Part shown: positions 9,079 to 17,245 of the stretch, one piece after another
Numbering within the stretch: the stretch's first letter is position 1
Layout: the number at the start of each line of letters is the position of its first letter
Assembly (NCBI GenBank): GCA_905480335.1
Contig: CAJQPY010000012.1
Span: 27,308-91,307 of the forward strand
DNA from: an uncultured Ilumatobacter sp.
GTDB lineage: Bacteria > Actinomycetota > Acidimicrobiia > Acidimicrobiales > Ilumatobacteraceae
Length of the DNA: 64,000 nucleotides
Reading direction: 5' to 3'
Translations under genes and position numbers: made by a program
The notes under the pieces: model-generated
Databases searched by the model: none
Seen by the model: the letters and a program-made list of their open reading frames with translations, nothing else
Told to the model about the DNA's origin: nothing

Positions 9079-9542
9079 TCGTTCGCCCGACCACAAGTCA
9101 GCTCCTACGCGATGTCCGCAACGAACTCGTCGAAACGATTGCACCGGAGGTCACCTCGGCGACCGCTCAAGTTGCGCTTGAGCAAATCGACATCATTCTC
9201 GAACAGTGTGCGGTTCGCGCTGAGAACGAGATCATGTGGATGGCCGAAGAGATTGCCGAGATGGACGACTTCGTCGGGCGGGTAGTCGACGCCATCGACG
9301 ATGAGCCAACAGCGGCCGCGTTGCGGGCGGCACGCCACGAAGCAGGTGGTTCGCTGGCGCTGGAGTCGATGTGTGACGACTACAACCGCATGTCCGAGGC
9401 GCTGTCGTGCGCGATCGAGGCGTGTATAGGCGACTCGGAACGTTCCGAGCTGCTGGCCGAAGCAATCGGCGTCTTGCACCTTCGCCGTTCAGATCGCGAA
9501 GTCGACGTTCGAGCGAATTGGCGCCTCGTCGGTCGCGGCTGA
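9075..9542 (+). CDS. Small partner protein of the phosphotransferase
   Basis: A 155-residue all-helical-looking protein without signal or membrane segments. It starts inside the stop of the phosphotransferase gene (ATGA), so it is probably made in a fixed ratio with that kinase. The N-terminus RPTTSQLLRDVRNELVETIAPEV resembles the start of small proteins that accompany APH-fold genes in actinobacterial acyl-CoA gene clusters, but no named domain or catalytic motif is visible. The C-terminal end (DVRANWRLVGRG) is basic. The function is unknown; a role as subunit or regulator of the kinase is an inference from coupling. Confidence 0.6.
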   Translation: MIVRPTTSQLLRDVRNELVETIAPEVTSATAQVALEQIDIILEQCAVRAENEIMWMAEEIAEMDDFVGRVVDAIDDEPTAAALRAARHEAGGSLALESMCDDYNRMSEALSCAIEACIGDSERSELLAEAIGVLHLRRSDREVDVRANWRLVGRG

Positions 9543-9887
9543 CTGGCAGAGGCGCTGCGCGTCCGCGTGGAGTGGCCGCGAATGGAGCCCTTATCTGCTG
9601 GTATGCAACGACCGTAGGTGCATCCGAGGATCTCCGAGTCATCTGGGGCCTCGGTAGCGCGTAAGCAACGTCTTTACTCCGGCACGTCATCGAGCACGCG
9701 TTCCATGCGGGCGCCGCAGCTGAGTCAGGACGGCCTAGTGCAGGTCTGGCGATTGGTTCGTAGAAGCGTGCGGCGGTCACCTCAATAGGCGACTGAACGG
9801 CACGTACATCAAGGGGTATGTCGGAATCTTGCTCTTCTACAGCTCACGGGCGAGGTTGCGGAGTCAGTTGCGCCATACGATCGGCCC
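9543..9887. other. Intergenic, no gene seen
   Basis: 345 bp between the kinase operon and the P450 gene. Frames on the minus strand here are arginine- and proline-rich shadows. The only signal noticed is a -10-like TACGAT at 9876-9881, six bases before the P450 ATG, compatible with a leaderless transcript. Confidence 0.45.
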
Positions 9888-11141
9888 ATGACCGCACGTC
9901 TAATCGAACCATCATTCTGGATGCAGCCGCTTGACGACCGGATGCGGGAGATCGCCGTCATTCGCGAAACCGGGGCATTCTCCGAGGTGCCCTTTCACAA
10001 CGAATTTACGCAGCAGGAGGAGAGCTTCTACGCAGTGACCCGCTTCGACGAGGTCGTGGCGATTAGCAAGGACGCCAAGAATTTCAGCTCGGCACAAGGT
10101 GCAATCTCAATCGTCGATCTTCCACCAGAGGCACTGGAGTTCTTCGGATCTTTTATCAACATGGACAATCCCCGCCATCAACGACAGCGGGCAATCGTGG
10201 CGAAGACATTTACCCCCACCGACCTTGCCAAGGTGCTCGACTCGGTGGAAACGATCTCGCGTGAGGTCATCGACGACTTCTGTGAGCGGGGCGAAGTCGA
10301 CCTCGTCGAGGCATTATCGCAGCCGTTCCCGCTGCTCGTGATCTGCGACATGATGGGCATTCCGCGCAGCGAGTTCCACACGGTGTTGAATGCGACAAAC
10401 ATCATCCTGAGCGGCGGCGACCCTGAGTTCATCGGTGACGGCGATCCGATGACCGCCATCCTCGGAGCAGGAATTGAGCTCACTGCGCTCATGGACGAAC
10501 TCTCGGCGGAGCGGCGCAAGAACCCAACTGATGATCTCACCTCGAAGCTCGTCCACGCCGACGTCGATGGTGAGATGCTTGCACCGGAGGAAGTCGCACC
10601 CTTCTTCATCTTGCTCGCCGTTGCCGGTAACGACACCACGCGCACTGCCATCAGCCACGGTATGAATTTGCTGGCACAGCATCCCGAACAGCGCGCAGTC
10701 TGGCAGAACGATGTCGAGGGGGTCACAGGGACCGCCGTCGAAGAGATCGTGCGCTACGCGTCGCCGGTCACGTTCATGCGACGCACGGTCACAACCGACC
10801 TCACCATGTCCGGCCACGATTTCGTCGAGGGCGACAAGGTGGTGATGATCTATGGCGCAGCCAACCGAGACCCACGTGCGTTCGATAGTCCGGAGGTGTT
10901 CGATGTGCGGCGAACGCCGAATGCTCACCTCGGATTCGGCGGTCCAGGACCACACTTTTGTCTCGGAGCAAACCTGGCTCGCCGTGAACTTGCTGTTGTG
11001 TTCCGCGATCTCTTCGCTCGGTTGCCTGATATTGAAGTCGTTGGCGCTGCGGTGCCGCTCGACGTCGCTGGGCTTCCGCTCGTCGGGGGCATCAAACGGC
11101 TACCCGTTCGGTTTACGCCGACCCCCCGTTCGGGCGTGTAG
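9888..11141 (+). CDS. Cytochrome P450
   Basis: A 417-residue soluble bacterial-type P450. The oxygen-activating I-helix motif is AGNDTT (residues 246-251), the K-helix ExxR is E286-R289, the segment FMRRTVTTDLTMSGH follows, and the haem-ligand loop is FGGPGPHFCLG with C358 as axial thiolate. No membrane anchor is present, so it needs a separate ferredoxin and reductase; none is adjacent. The overall pattern resembles the CYP125/CYP142-like group of actinobacteria that hydroxylate steroid side chains or other aliphatics, but the subfamily assignment is tentative. No ribosome binding site precedes the ATG; the TACGAT -10 six bases upstream suggests leaderless expression. It converges on the SnoaL-repeat gene. 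Confidence 0.92.
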   Translation: MTARLIEPSFWMQPLDDRMREIAVIRETGAFSEVPFHNEFTQQEESFYAVTRFDEVVAISKDAKNFSSAQGAISIVDLPPEALEFFGSFINMDNPRHQRQRAIVAKTFTPTDLAKVLDSVETISREVIDDFCERGEVDLVEALSQPFPLLVICDMMGIPRSEFHTVLNATNIILSGGDPEFIGDGDPMTAILGAGIELTALMDELSAERRKNPTDDLTSKLVHADVDGEMLAPEEVAPFFILLAVAGNDTTRTAISHGMNLLAQHPEQRAVWQNDVEGVTGTAVEEIVRYASPVTFMRRTVTTDLTMSGHDFVEGDKVVMIYGAANRDPRAFDSPEVFDVRRTPNAHLGFGGPGPHFCLGANLARRELAVVFRDLFARLPDIEVVGAAVPLDVAGLPLVGGIKRLPVRFTPTPRSGV

Positions 11142-11178
11142 CTCCCTACATCCCCCGATTTTGCGCGGCACGGTCGAG

Positions 11179-12159
11179 TCAGTCGGCGGTACCGAGGCCC
11201 GCAGCAGATGCAGCTGCCTGGATGCTGGGATCGGACAGTGATGCGGTGTCAAAGTAATTGGCGGCGTACATGATCTGGCCATTGGAGCGGCGTCGTACGC
11301 TTGTGCCGCGGGTCATAAAGACCCTGCTGCTGTCGGGCTGGACCGCCATTTGCTGCCACTCCTGAACGGACGTGGAGCCATCGTCGAGGCGCGGACCGAG
11401 TGGCTCGTACACGATATTGCCGGCTCTATCACTCATGTCCGCGAGCCACGCACCGATTGCGTCGCGTCCGTGGATCTCACCGAAGATTGGGTCGTGATAA
11501 ACCGAGTCGGTCGGGTGGAACGTGTCGCCCAATGCGGCGAAATCGATCGACGCGGCGCTCGTTTCGGGTGACTCGGTGTCGCGTTGCCAGAGTGTGCGTG
11601 GCCAATCCGGGATTGGCTCAGCATCGACATTGATTTCGGTGTCGGGGGGCGGTGGGACTCGGAAGGGCCCGGTGTCGTACACGTCGCACGCCCAGGTGAT
11701 CCACCCGTCCCGGTACCGCCGCACGCTGACGCCGCGCGAGAGCGGCATGCGGTCCTCGCCGAAGACAGCGATCATCTCCCACTCATCGAGAGACGTCTGG
11801 CCCGATCCGTCATCGAAGAGCGCTGGAGGTGCCGTCGGCACAAACTCGATGAAGTCAATCTTTGCCATCGTGGGGATCAGCCAGTTGCGGATCGCTCGCT
11901 GACCCTCGAAGGCGCCATAGATGGCGTCGTAGTAGATCGATCCCTCCGGCGCCATGAAGTCGCACATCATCTGCAGAGCAACCGGTTGTCGTCCGGGCTC
12001 GGCGAACCACGGATTCGCAAGCGTCTGCAGCATTGTGGCGGCATCAAGACCGGAAGGTTCCGTTACCAAACGATCTAGGTCCGGCTCGAACCCCGCATTA
12101 TTGGCAACGTATGACTCGACGAATTCGTCGGCTGATTTACCCATGACAGACACCCCCAT
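11179..12159 (-). CDS. Protein with two tandem SnoaL-like domains
   Basis: A 326-residue protein made of two NTF2/SnoaL-like halves. Residues about 45-165 and about 200-315 repeat the same order: a region describing the pocket (SIYYDAIYGAFEGQRAIRNW and SVYHDPIFGEIHGRDAIGAW), then an acidic strand with EW (SLDEWEMIAVFG and SVQEWQQMAVQP), then SRGVSVRRYRDGWITWACD versus TRGTSVRRRSNGQIMYAAN. An internal duplication is therefore clear. Single-domain relatives form dimers with pockets for polyketides or steroids; the fusion may be a built-in dimer. The ATG at 12144, preceded by GGGGGTG, is a good alternative start. It lies tail-to-tail with the P450, but shared function is only a guess. Confidence 0.7.
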   Translation of the reverse strand: MGVSVMGKSADEFVESYVANNAGFEPDLDRLVTEPSGLDAATMLQTLANPWFAEPGRQPVALQMMCDFMAPEGSIYYDAIYGAFEGQRAIRNWLIPTMAKIDFIEFVPTAPPALFDDGSGQTSLDEWEMIAVFGEDRMPLSRGVSVRRYRDGWITWACDVYDTGPFRVPPPPDTEINVDAEPIPDWPRTLWQRDTESPETSAASIDFAALGDTFHPTDSVYHDPIFGEIHGRDAIGAWLADMSDRAGNIVYEPLGPRLDDGSTSVQEWQQMAVQPDSSRVFMTRGTSVRRRSNGQIMYAANYFDTASLSDPSIQAAASAAGLGTAD

Positions 12160-12227
12160 GCCGGTTGAGGCGACCGTAACCCGCTGGCGTCGGTGGGCTC
12201 GGCTCGTACGGTCCTTTGCTGCGGGGC

Positions 12228-12914
12228 TCAGTCTCCGGGGACCCGTCCGTTGATGCTCGCATCACGGGCCTTTTTGACGCTTCGTAGTCGCAACTTCCAC
12301 AGCCGCCTGCTGATCGTGAGAACAATTACTGCTGCGATGAGGGCCCGTCGCGTGGACGTCGAGAGGTCGCCAAGTAATTCGATCAGCCCGCCGCCGGCCA
12401 CGACGAAGAGTACGACGCCCGGAATGATCCCGATGCCCGTTCCGATCAGGAAGTTGCGGGTGCTGACCTTGGTGACGCCGAGCAGCCAGTCGGCCGGTGG
12501 CAGTTGCCCGAACACCAACCGGAGTAGCACGATCGGCCACACGCCGCCGGATTCGAGACGATCGTCATATTTGTGCATTCGTTTCGGGATTCGAACCGCC
12601 ACCCAGTCCCGAGCTGACCATCGTGCAAATGAAAATGCGATGTAGCTCGCGCCCATGTTGCCGATCCAGGCGAGCGTGATCGCGAGCGGATACGGCCACA
12701 CGATGCCGGCAGGCGCCATGTAAACGAATCCCGGGACCCCGAACGGCTGGGTGCACCACATAACCAGGATGAAAACCAGCGGACCGATCACCCCGGTCTC
12801 GGTGAGGATCTGTTCGACGTTGCCGTCGCCCGTGACCCACGCGTAGCCGCCAGCGACAAAGAAGGTCACAATGGCCACTGCCAAGACGGCGAGCGCAAGG
12901 AGTCGTCGGTTCAC
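12228..12914 (-). CDS. VTT/DedA-like (SNARE-associated) membrane protein
   Basis: From the GTG at 12914 the protein has about 228 residues. A first membrane helix (LALAVLAVAIVTFFVAGG) is followed by the VTT-domain core: a re-entrant helix region around FGVPGFVYMAPAGIVWPYPL, then the conserved GNMGASYIAFSFAR, and LLRLVFGQLPPADWLLG leading to GTGIGIIPGVVLFVVAGG. The family (DedA/TVP38/TMEM64) is linked to lipid flipping and proton-dependent membrane homeostasis. The basic C-terminal tail is cytosolic. The start is uncertain: a GTG at 12986 would overlap the end of the patatin gene by 56 bases. The two genes are on one strand and probably co-transcribed. Confidence 0.72.
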   Translation of the reverse strand: MNRRLLALAVLAVAIVTFFVAGGYAWVTGDGNVEQILTETGVIGPLVFILVMWCTQPFGVPGFVYMAPAGIVWPYPLAITLAWIGNMGASYIAFSFARWSARDWVAVRIPKRMHKYDDRLESGGVWPIVLLRLVFGQLPPADWLLGVTKVSTRNFLIGTGIGIIPGVVLFVVAGGGLIELLGDLSTSTRRALIAAVIVLTISRRLWKLRLRSVKKARDASINGRVPGD

Positions 12915-12930
12915 GTTGAAGCTGGGCGAG

Positions 12931-13884
12931 TTACGCCTTGGACGCTTCCCGGAGAAGGCCGAGTCGAGCTGCGACTCGCGGATCACTGAGCCGTTTGCGT
13001 GCCGAGACGAGCGCCGCAGTCGTCGTTGCCGCGCGGCGAGACGGATCCATCGAGTTGCGGCCCATGGCCAAGACGACGTCGGGCGTCGGCTGGAACGTGA
13101 GCACGTGGGTGCCTGCACGGCGGATGCGGTTGACCTCGTTTGCGAGTCGACGGGCATGCATCGGTCGAGCATTTGGTATGAGTGAGCGGTGAGCGAGTCG
13201 TGTCGCCGACATCGGCGACACGATCACCACGACGTCGAACAGCGCCTCGGCCACCAAATCGGCGTTGGTCGGCGAATGGGCTCCACCGTCGACATAGCGC
13301 CGATGGTCGTGTTCGACCGGGCGGAAGAATCCCGGGATCGATGATGACGCCTGCACCGCGAGGCCGATCGAAGGGTCTGGCGCGTCGCGGCCGAACACCA
13401 CTCGTTTACCGTGCTCGAGGTCGACTGCGCAGACCCAGAGCGGCAGGTCGGGCCATGTTCGATTGCCGTACATCAGCGAGATTCGCTCGCCGATTATGTC
13501 GGTCGTGATCGTGCCGGTCGGCAGCAAGCCGATGAGTGCCTTGGTCGGATGGCGTGCCGACCGAAAGAGCAACTTCGGGGAGGAGGGGAGTGGTGCTCGC
13601 GAGAACGGCCGAGGTCGTAGATCGAGAGCTGGAGGGTCGCCGGTGATCCCGATAATGGCTGCCGCCGTGTCGGAAATCGGTTCGCCGAGGTTGCGTGCGG
13701 CGAGGTCGGCTGCAGGAAATCCAGCCCGCAGGGTGGCCCCTACGGCGGCGCCGGCGGACGTTCCGACGATGAGATCGGCGTCGCGAGCATCGAACCCGGC
13801 TTCGGCAAGCGCGGCCAGTACGCCGGCGTGGTACGCCGCTCCGACGATGCCGCCGGCACCGAGCACCACTCCTACCGACGGCAT
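12931..13884 (-). CDS. Patatin-like phospholipase
   Basis: From the ATG at 13884 the product has 317 residues and begins directly with the patatin oxyanion loop GVVLGAGGIVGAAYHAG. The nucleophile elbow GTSAGA carries the catalytic serine, and the partner aspartate is in YVDGGAHSPTN (DGG, read DGA/G in this family). There is no signal peptide, so it likely acts on membrane lipids or acyl esters from the cytosol. A longer frame extends upstream to 13998, but that stretch is Arg-rich and would run across the operator and promoter of the carotenoid oxygenase gene; I reject it. The VTT membrane gene follows 16 bases after the stop. Confidence 0.82.
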   Translation of the reverse strand: MPSVGVVLGAGGIVGAAYHAGVLAALAEAGFDARDADLIVGTSAGAAVGATLRAGFPAADLAARNLGEPISDTAAAIIGITGDPPALDLRPRPFSRAPLPSSPKLLFRSARHPTKALIGLLPTGTITTDIIGERISLMYGNRTWPDLPLWVCAVDLEHGKRVVFGRDAPDPSIGLAVQASSSIPGFFRPVEHDHRRYVDGGAHSPTNADLVAEALFDVVVIVSPMSATRLAHRSLIPNARPMHARRLANEVNRIRRAGTHVLTFQPTPDVVLAMGRNSMDPSRRAATTTAALVSARKRLSDPRVAARLGLLREASKA

Positions 13885-13948
13885 TGGAGCAGTATTCCAC
13901 GTGCTTGAGCCCCCGCGGTCCTCGGCCCGTCGCACAGCGAGCCGTTCG

Positions 13949-13965
13949 ACTGAACGTTGTTCAGT
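13949..13965. promoter_or_regulatory. TetR-type operator (ACTGAAC-gtt-GTTCAGT)
   Basis: A perfect 7-bp inverted repeat with a 3-bp spacer, 45 bp before the carotenoid oxygenase ATG and between divergent genes. TetR dimers bind such sites. A TANNNT -10 (TACGGT, 13974-13979) lies just downstream, so occupancy would block RNA polymerase. The TetR gene at 15393 in the same operon is the obvious candidate regulator. Confidence 0.7.
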
Positions 13966-14009
13966 AAGTCTGCTACGGTCGCGCAACTCGATACTCACAG
14001 GAGCACGAC

Positions 14010-15389
14010 ATGACCACGCTGGACACTCCCATCACAGGCCAGGATCTTCCCTGGCACCTGCGCGAAAACCGCGCACCGGTCAACGACGAGGTCACGCTGA
14101 CCGAACTTGAAGTTCGGGGATCAATCCCTGCAGACCTCAAGGGCCGTTATCTCCGCAACGGCGCGAATCCTCAGACGGGACAGTCTGAGCACTGGTTTCT
14201 TGGCGACGGGATGATCCACGGCATCGAACTGGCAGACGGCAAGGCGAACTGGTACCGCAACCGGTACGTGCGCACACCGATGTTCGCCAATCCCGGTGTC
14301 GAACGTATGGACCTCTACCTCAATCCCGAGACGATCCAGTTCAATTTCGAAGTCGGTGTCGCGAACACCCACGTCATCGGCCACGCCGGCCGGATCTTCG
14401 CACTCGAGGAAGGATCATTCCCGTACGAGCTCAACTGCAACCTTGACACAGTCGGGGTACATACCTTCGACGGCAAGCTCACCACAGCGATGACCGCGCA
14501 CCCGAAGATCTGCCCCGAGACGGGTGAATTGCTGTTCTTCGGGTACAGCTCGTTGCCTCCGTACCTCACGTACCACCGGGTCAGCGCAGCCGGTGAGCTG
14601 CTGCAGTCAACCGAGATCACAGTCGGTGGGCCGACGATGATGCACGACTTCACCGTGTCTCGCGACCACTCTGTCTTCTTCGATCTCCCGGCCATCTTCG
14701 ACATGGAGCTCGCGATGTCCGGCGGCATGCCGATTCGCTGGAGCGACGAATACCCGGCCCGCATGGGCGTAATGCCGCGTGAGGGCAGCGACGCCGACGT
14801 CCAGTGGTTCGACGTCGACCCCTGCTACATGTTCCACTCTCTCAACGCCCACGACGAAGGCGACGAGACCGTTATCCGCGGCTGTCGGATCAACGAAATC
14901 TGGCGTGAAAGCGCCGACATCGGGGACCCGGACAGCGCCACTGCCGAGGACATGCCGAAGATGTGGGAGTGGCGACTAAATCGGGCAACCGGCGCGGTGA
15001 GTGAGAGCCAGCTTGACGACCGCCCGTCGGAGTTCCCGCAGGTCCCCGACGCCTACGTCGGCCTGGCGAGCCGGTACGGCTACTCAATGTCAACGACGCT
15101 CGACGGCGACGCCGGTGAAATCTTCAAGTACGACCTCGACAACGGTGCAGCCCGCACATCACACCGCTACCCAAGAGGTCAAACGCCTGGGGAAGCGCGA
15201 TTCGTGGCCGCAGAGAAGGGCGCCAGCGAAGACGACGGCTACCTGATGACGTTTGTTCACGATGAGAACACCAACACCTCGCACCTCAGCATCCTCGACG
15301 CGTCCGACGTGGCTGCAGAGCCGTTGGCCGAGGTGCACCTGCCGCGCCGCGTTCCCGCCGGGTTCCACGGCAGCTGGATTGCCGACTGA
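14010..15389 (+). CDS. Carotenoid/stilbene cleavage oxygenase (RPE65 family)
   Basis: A 459-residue non-haem iron dioxygenase that splits a conjugated double bond. The signature start is RYLRNGANP...HWFLGDGMIHG. The four iron-binding histidines of the seven-blade propeller are visible: H164 (AHPKICPETGEL), H212 (MMHDFTVS), H276 (FHSLNAHDEGD) and H453 (HGSWIAD near the end). The length fits bacterial family members. The substrate may be a carotenoid, apocarotenal or lignostilbene; no carotenoid synthesis or rhodopsin gene is visible nearby. AGGAG at 13999-14003 sets the ATG. The TetR gene starts 3 bases after the stop, and an operator lies upstream, so expression is probably induced by substrate or product. 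Confidence 0.9.
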   Translation: MTTLDTPITGQDLPWHLRENRAPVNDEVTLTELEVRGSIPADLKGRYLRNGANPQTGQSEHWFLGDGMIHGIELADGKANWYRNRYVRTPMFANPGVERMDLYLNPETIQFNFEVGVANTHVIGHAGRIFALEEGSFPYELNCNLDTVGVHTFDGKLTTAMTAHPKICPETGELLFFGYSSLPPYLTYHRVSAAGELLQSTEITVGGPTMMHDFTVSRDHSVFFDLPAIFDMELAMSGGMPIRWSDEYPARMGVMPREGSDADVQWFDVDPCYMFHSLNAHDEGDETVIRGCRINEIWRESADIGDPDSATAEDMPKMWEWRLNRATGAVSESQLDDRPSEFPQVPDAYVGLASRYGYSMSTTLDGDAGEIFKYDLDNGAARTSHRYPRGQTPGEARFVAAEKGASEDDGYLMTFVHDENTNTSHLSILDASDVAAEPLAEVHLPRRVPAGFHGSWIAD

Positions 15390-15392
15390 CGC

Positions 15393-15953
15393 ATGGCGCT
15401 CCTCTCATCGGAGCGGATTGTCGACACTGCTAAGGAGATCGTTCGCACCGAGGGCCACGAGAGGCTCTCGGTGCGCGGTCTTGCACGTCAACTCAAGGTC
15501 ACTGCGCCGGCGATCTACGATCACATGGAGTCGAAAGACGCTGTGCTGCGTGCTGTGGCAGCGGCCGGCTACGACGAGCTTCGTGCTGGGTACTCGACGA
15601 CTGCTGGTACTTCTATTGAGCGGATGCGGGAGCGGGCCGCTGCGTACGTTGAGTTCGCACGAAATCGGCCGGAATTATTCCGGTTGATGTTTATGTTCCG
15701 ACCAAATGCGATCGCCATCGAGGCTGACAACGAACTGGGCGCTGCGACGGACGTGTTCGAGGCCGGGCTGGACGACGTCCGGCAGGCCATCGCCGACGGA
15801 TCGCTAGTCGATCGCGACCCCATCCAGATCACGCTCACGTTGTGGGCGGCGATCCATGGCGTCGCCACGGTGTCGATCGTGGCCCCGCCAGTTGCCGATG
15901 TGGTCGCGGCCGATGTGATCGATGCGATGTTTCGAGGGCTCCGCCCAGACTGA
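15393..15953 (+). CDS. TetR-family repressor of the carotenoid oxygenase operon
   Basis: A 186-residue TetR regulator. The N-terminal helix-turn-helix spans about residues 8-50: RIVDTAKEIVRTEG, LSVRGLARQLKV, APAIYDHMESKDAVLRAV. The C-terminal ligand/dimer domain resembles the WHG (TetR_C_33-like) type, with FARNRPELFRLMF and LTLWAAIHGVATV. It is three bases from the oxygenase stop, so the two form an operon. I infer autoregulation through the inverted repeat at 13949-13965. A second palindrome follows the gene at 15972-15985. Confidence 0.88.
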   Translation: MALLSSERIVDTAKEIVRTEGHERLSVRGLARQLKVTAPAIYDHMESKDAVLRAVAAAGYDELRAGYSTTAGTSIERMRERAAAYVEFARNRPELFRLMFMFRPNAIAIEADNELGAATDVFEAGLDDVRQAIADGSLVDRDPIQITLTLWAAIHGVATVSIVAPPVADVVAADVIDAMFRGLRPD

Positions 15954-15971
15954 CCGGAAACATCCCTCGGC

Positions 15972-15985
15972 GGGCCACGTGGCCC
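15972..15985. repeat. Perfect 14-bp palindrome (GGGCCACGTGGCCC)
   Basis: A perfect palindrome without spacer, 19 bp after the TetR stop and 26 bp before the MFS start. It differs in sequence from the operator at 13949, so it may be a binding site for another regulator or a hairpin at the transcript end. Confidence 0.6.
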
Positions 15986-16010
15986 CTGATCGATACGGTC
16001 GCTTGAAACT

Positions 16011-17240
16011 ATGGCTGACCTCACGACCGCTCGAATGTCTGCGGGGGCTCGATCCCACGGCCGTCGAACGTGGCCGATCGTAGCGCTCGGCACGATGTGT
16101 AGTGCCCTCCCGGTCTTCTTGACCGGTGCGCTCGGCGTGCAACTCAACGATGATGTCGGGCTGTCGGCCACCCAGATCGGTCTCGCAATGGGCGCCTCGT
16201 TCACGGCCGCAGCGCTCCTATCGGCACCGATGGGACGCGTTGCCGAACTGCTCGGACCCCGCCGAGGCTTCCGCCTCGGGATCGCCTCATCGGCCTCGTC
16301 GATGCTTGGTATCGCTGCGTTTGTCCGAAGTTTCTGGCAGCTCGCTGCTCTGCTGACTGTGGCCGGGATGGCAAATGCACTCAACCAGCCCTCGGCGAAC
16401 CTGATGCTCGCAACGCACATAGAACCCAGTCGGCTGGGATTTGCGCTGGCCACGAAGCAATCGGGCATGCCCGCCGCAGCGCTAGTCGGCGGAGCTGCGG
16501 TCCCAGCGGTCGCGCTCACCGTCGGATGGCAGTGGGCGTATGTGTCCGGTGCGGTGGTGGCGATCCTCACCATCGCATGCTTCCCGGGCGACGTGGGCGA
16601 TCGATCGATTCGCAACACGAGCATGACCGACTCTGGTGCCCGCCGCGCTACGAGGCCTGACCTCGGTGTTCCGCTGCTCGTGCTCTACGCGACGGTTGGC
16701 ATGCTGGGTGCGACGAGCGCCGGCGCAATGGTTGGCTTCATTACCAGCGGGGCGGAGGCATCCGGCCTTGACCCTGGCCTTGCCGGCCTCGTGTTGAGTC
16801 TCGGTTCATCCATTGGCATCATCAGTCGGCTCGCGCAAGGCTGGCAAGTTGACCGGTTTGGCATCCTTCCTATTCAACGACTCGTCTGGCTCTACGGGTT
16901 GGGAGCAGTAGGTGTGCTCATGCTTGCGATTGACGTGCCGCTGACCTATCTCCTTGCGCCCATTCCGGCGTTCGCTTTCGGGTGGTCATGGCCGGGTCTG
17001 TTCAATCTCTCGGTCGTTCGGAACAATCCATCCGCGCCTGCTGCGGCGACGGGTATCAGTCAGATCGGCGTGTTCGTCGGAGCGGCGCTCGGGCCAGCGG
17101 TCGGCGGTGTGATCATCGACAACGGCAGCTACCGGCTGCTGTGGCTGTTCGGAGCAAGTACGCTGTCAGCGGGGTCGGTGCTCGCCGTGTACCTACGGAG
17201 CCGGATCATCGCAGCGCGTGGTCAGACCGCACCTGCCTGA
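16011..17240 (+). CDS. MFS transporter (CynX/NimT-like)
   Basis: A 409-residue major facilitator protein with about 12 membrane helices. The N-terminal half begins WPIVALGTMCSALPVFLTGAL, and the loop after helix 2 has GRVAELLGPRRGFRLG, a form of the MFS signature. The second half begins PLLVLYATVGMLGATSAGAMVG. The sparse charge in the helices and the small size fit the cyanate/nitroimidazole-type (CynX/NimT) branch; the cargo is unknown. The PhyH-type oxygenase follows within a few bases, so the permease probably imports the substrate of that enzyme or exports its product. The regulator may be the TetR upstream, 57 bp away, but a separate promoter is possible. Confidence 0.82.
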   Translation: MADLTTARMSAGARSHGRRTWPIVALGTMCSALPVFLTGALGVQLNDDVGLSATQIGLAMGASFTAAALLSAPMGRVAELLGPRRGFRLGIASSASSMLGIAAFVRSFWQLAALLTVAGMANALNQPSANLMLATHIEPSRLGFALATKQSGMPAAALVGGAAVPAVALTVGWQWAYVSGAVVAILTIACFPGDVGDRSIRNTSMTDSGARRATRPDLGVPLLVLYATVGMLGATSAGAMVGFITSGAEASGLDPGLAGLVLSLGSSIGIISRLAQGWQVDRFGILPIQRLVWLYGLGAVGVLMLAIDVPLTYLLAPIPAFAFGWSWPGLFNLSVVRNNPSAPAAATGISQIGVFVGAALGPAVGGVIIDNGSYRLLWLFGASTLSAGSVLAVYLRSRIIAARGQTAPA

Positions 17241-17245
17241 GTCGG

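Noticed and set aside
13885..13998. N-terminal extension of the patatin frame across the operator.
   Set aside because: The patatin motif starts at the ATG at 13884; the extension would cover the operator and promoter of the divergent oxygenase.
15569..16624. 351-residue minus-strand frame over TetR and the MFS start.
   Set aside because: Ser/Ala/Arg-rich shadow across two well-supported genes and their spacer.
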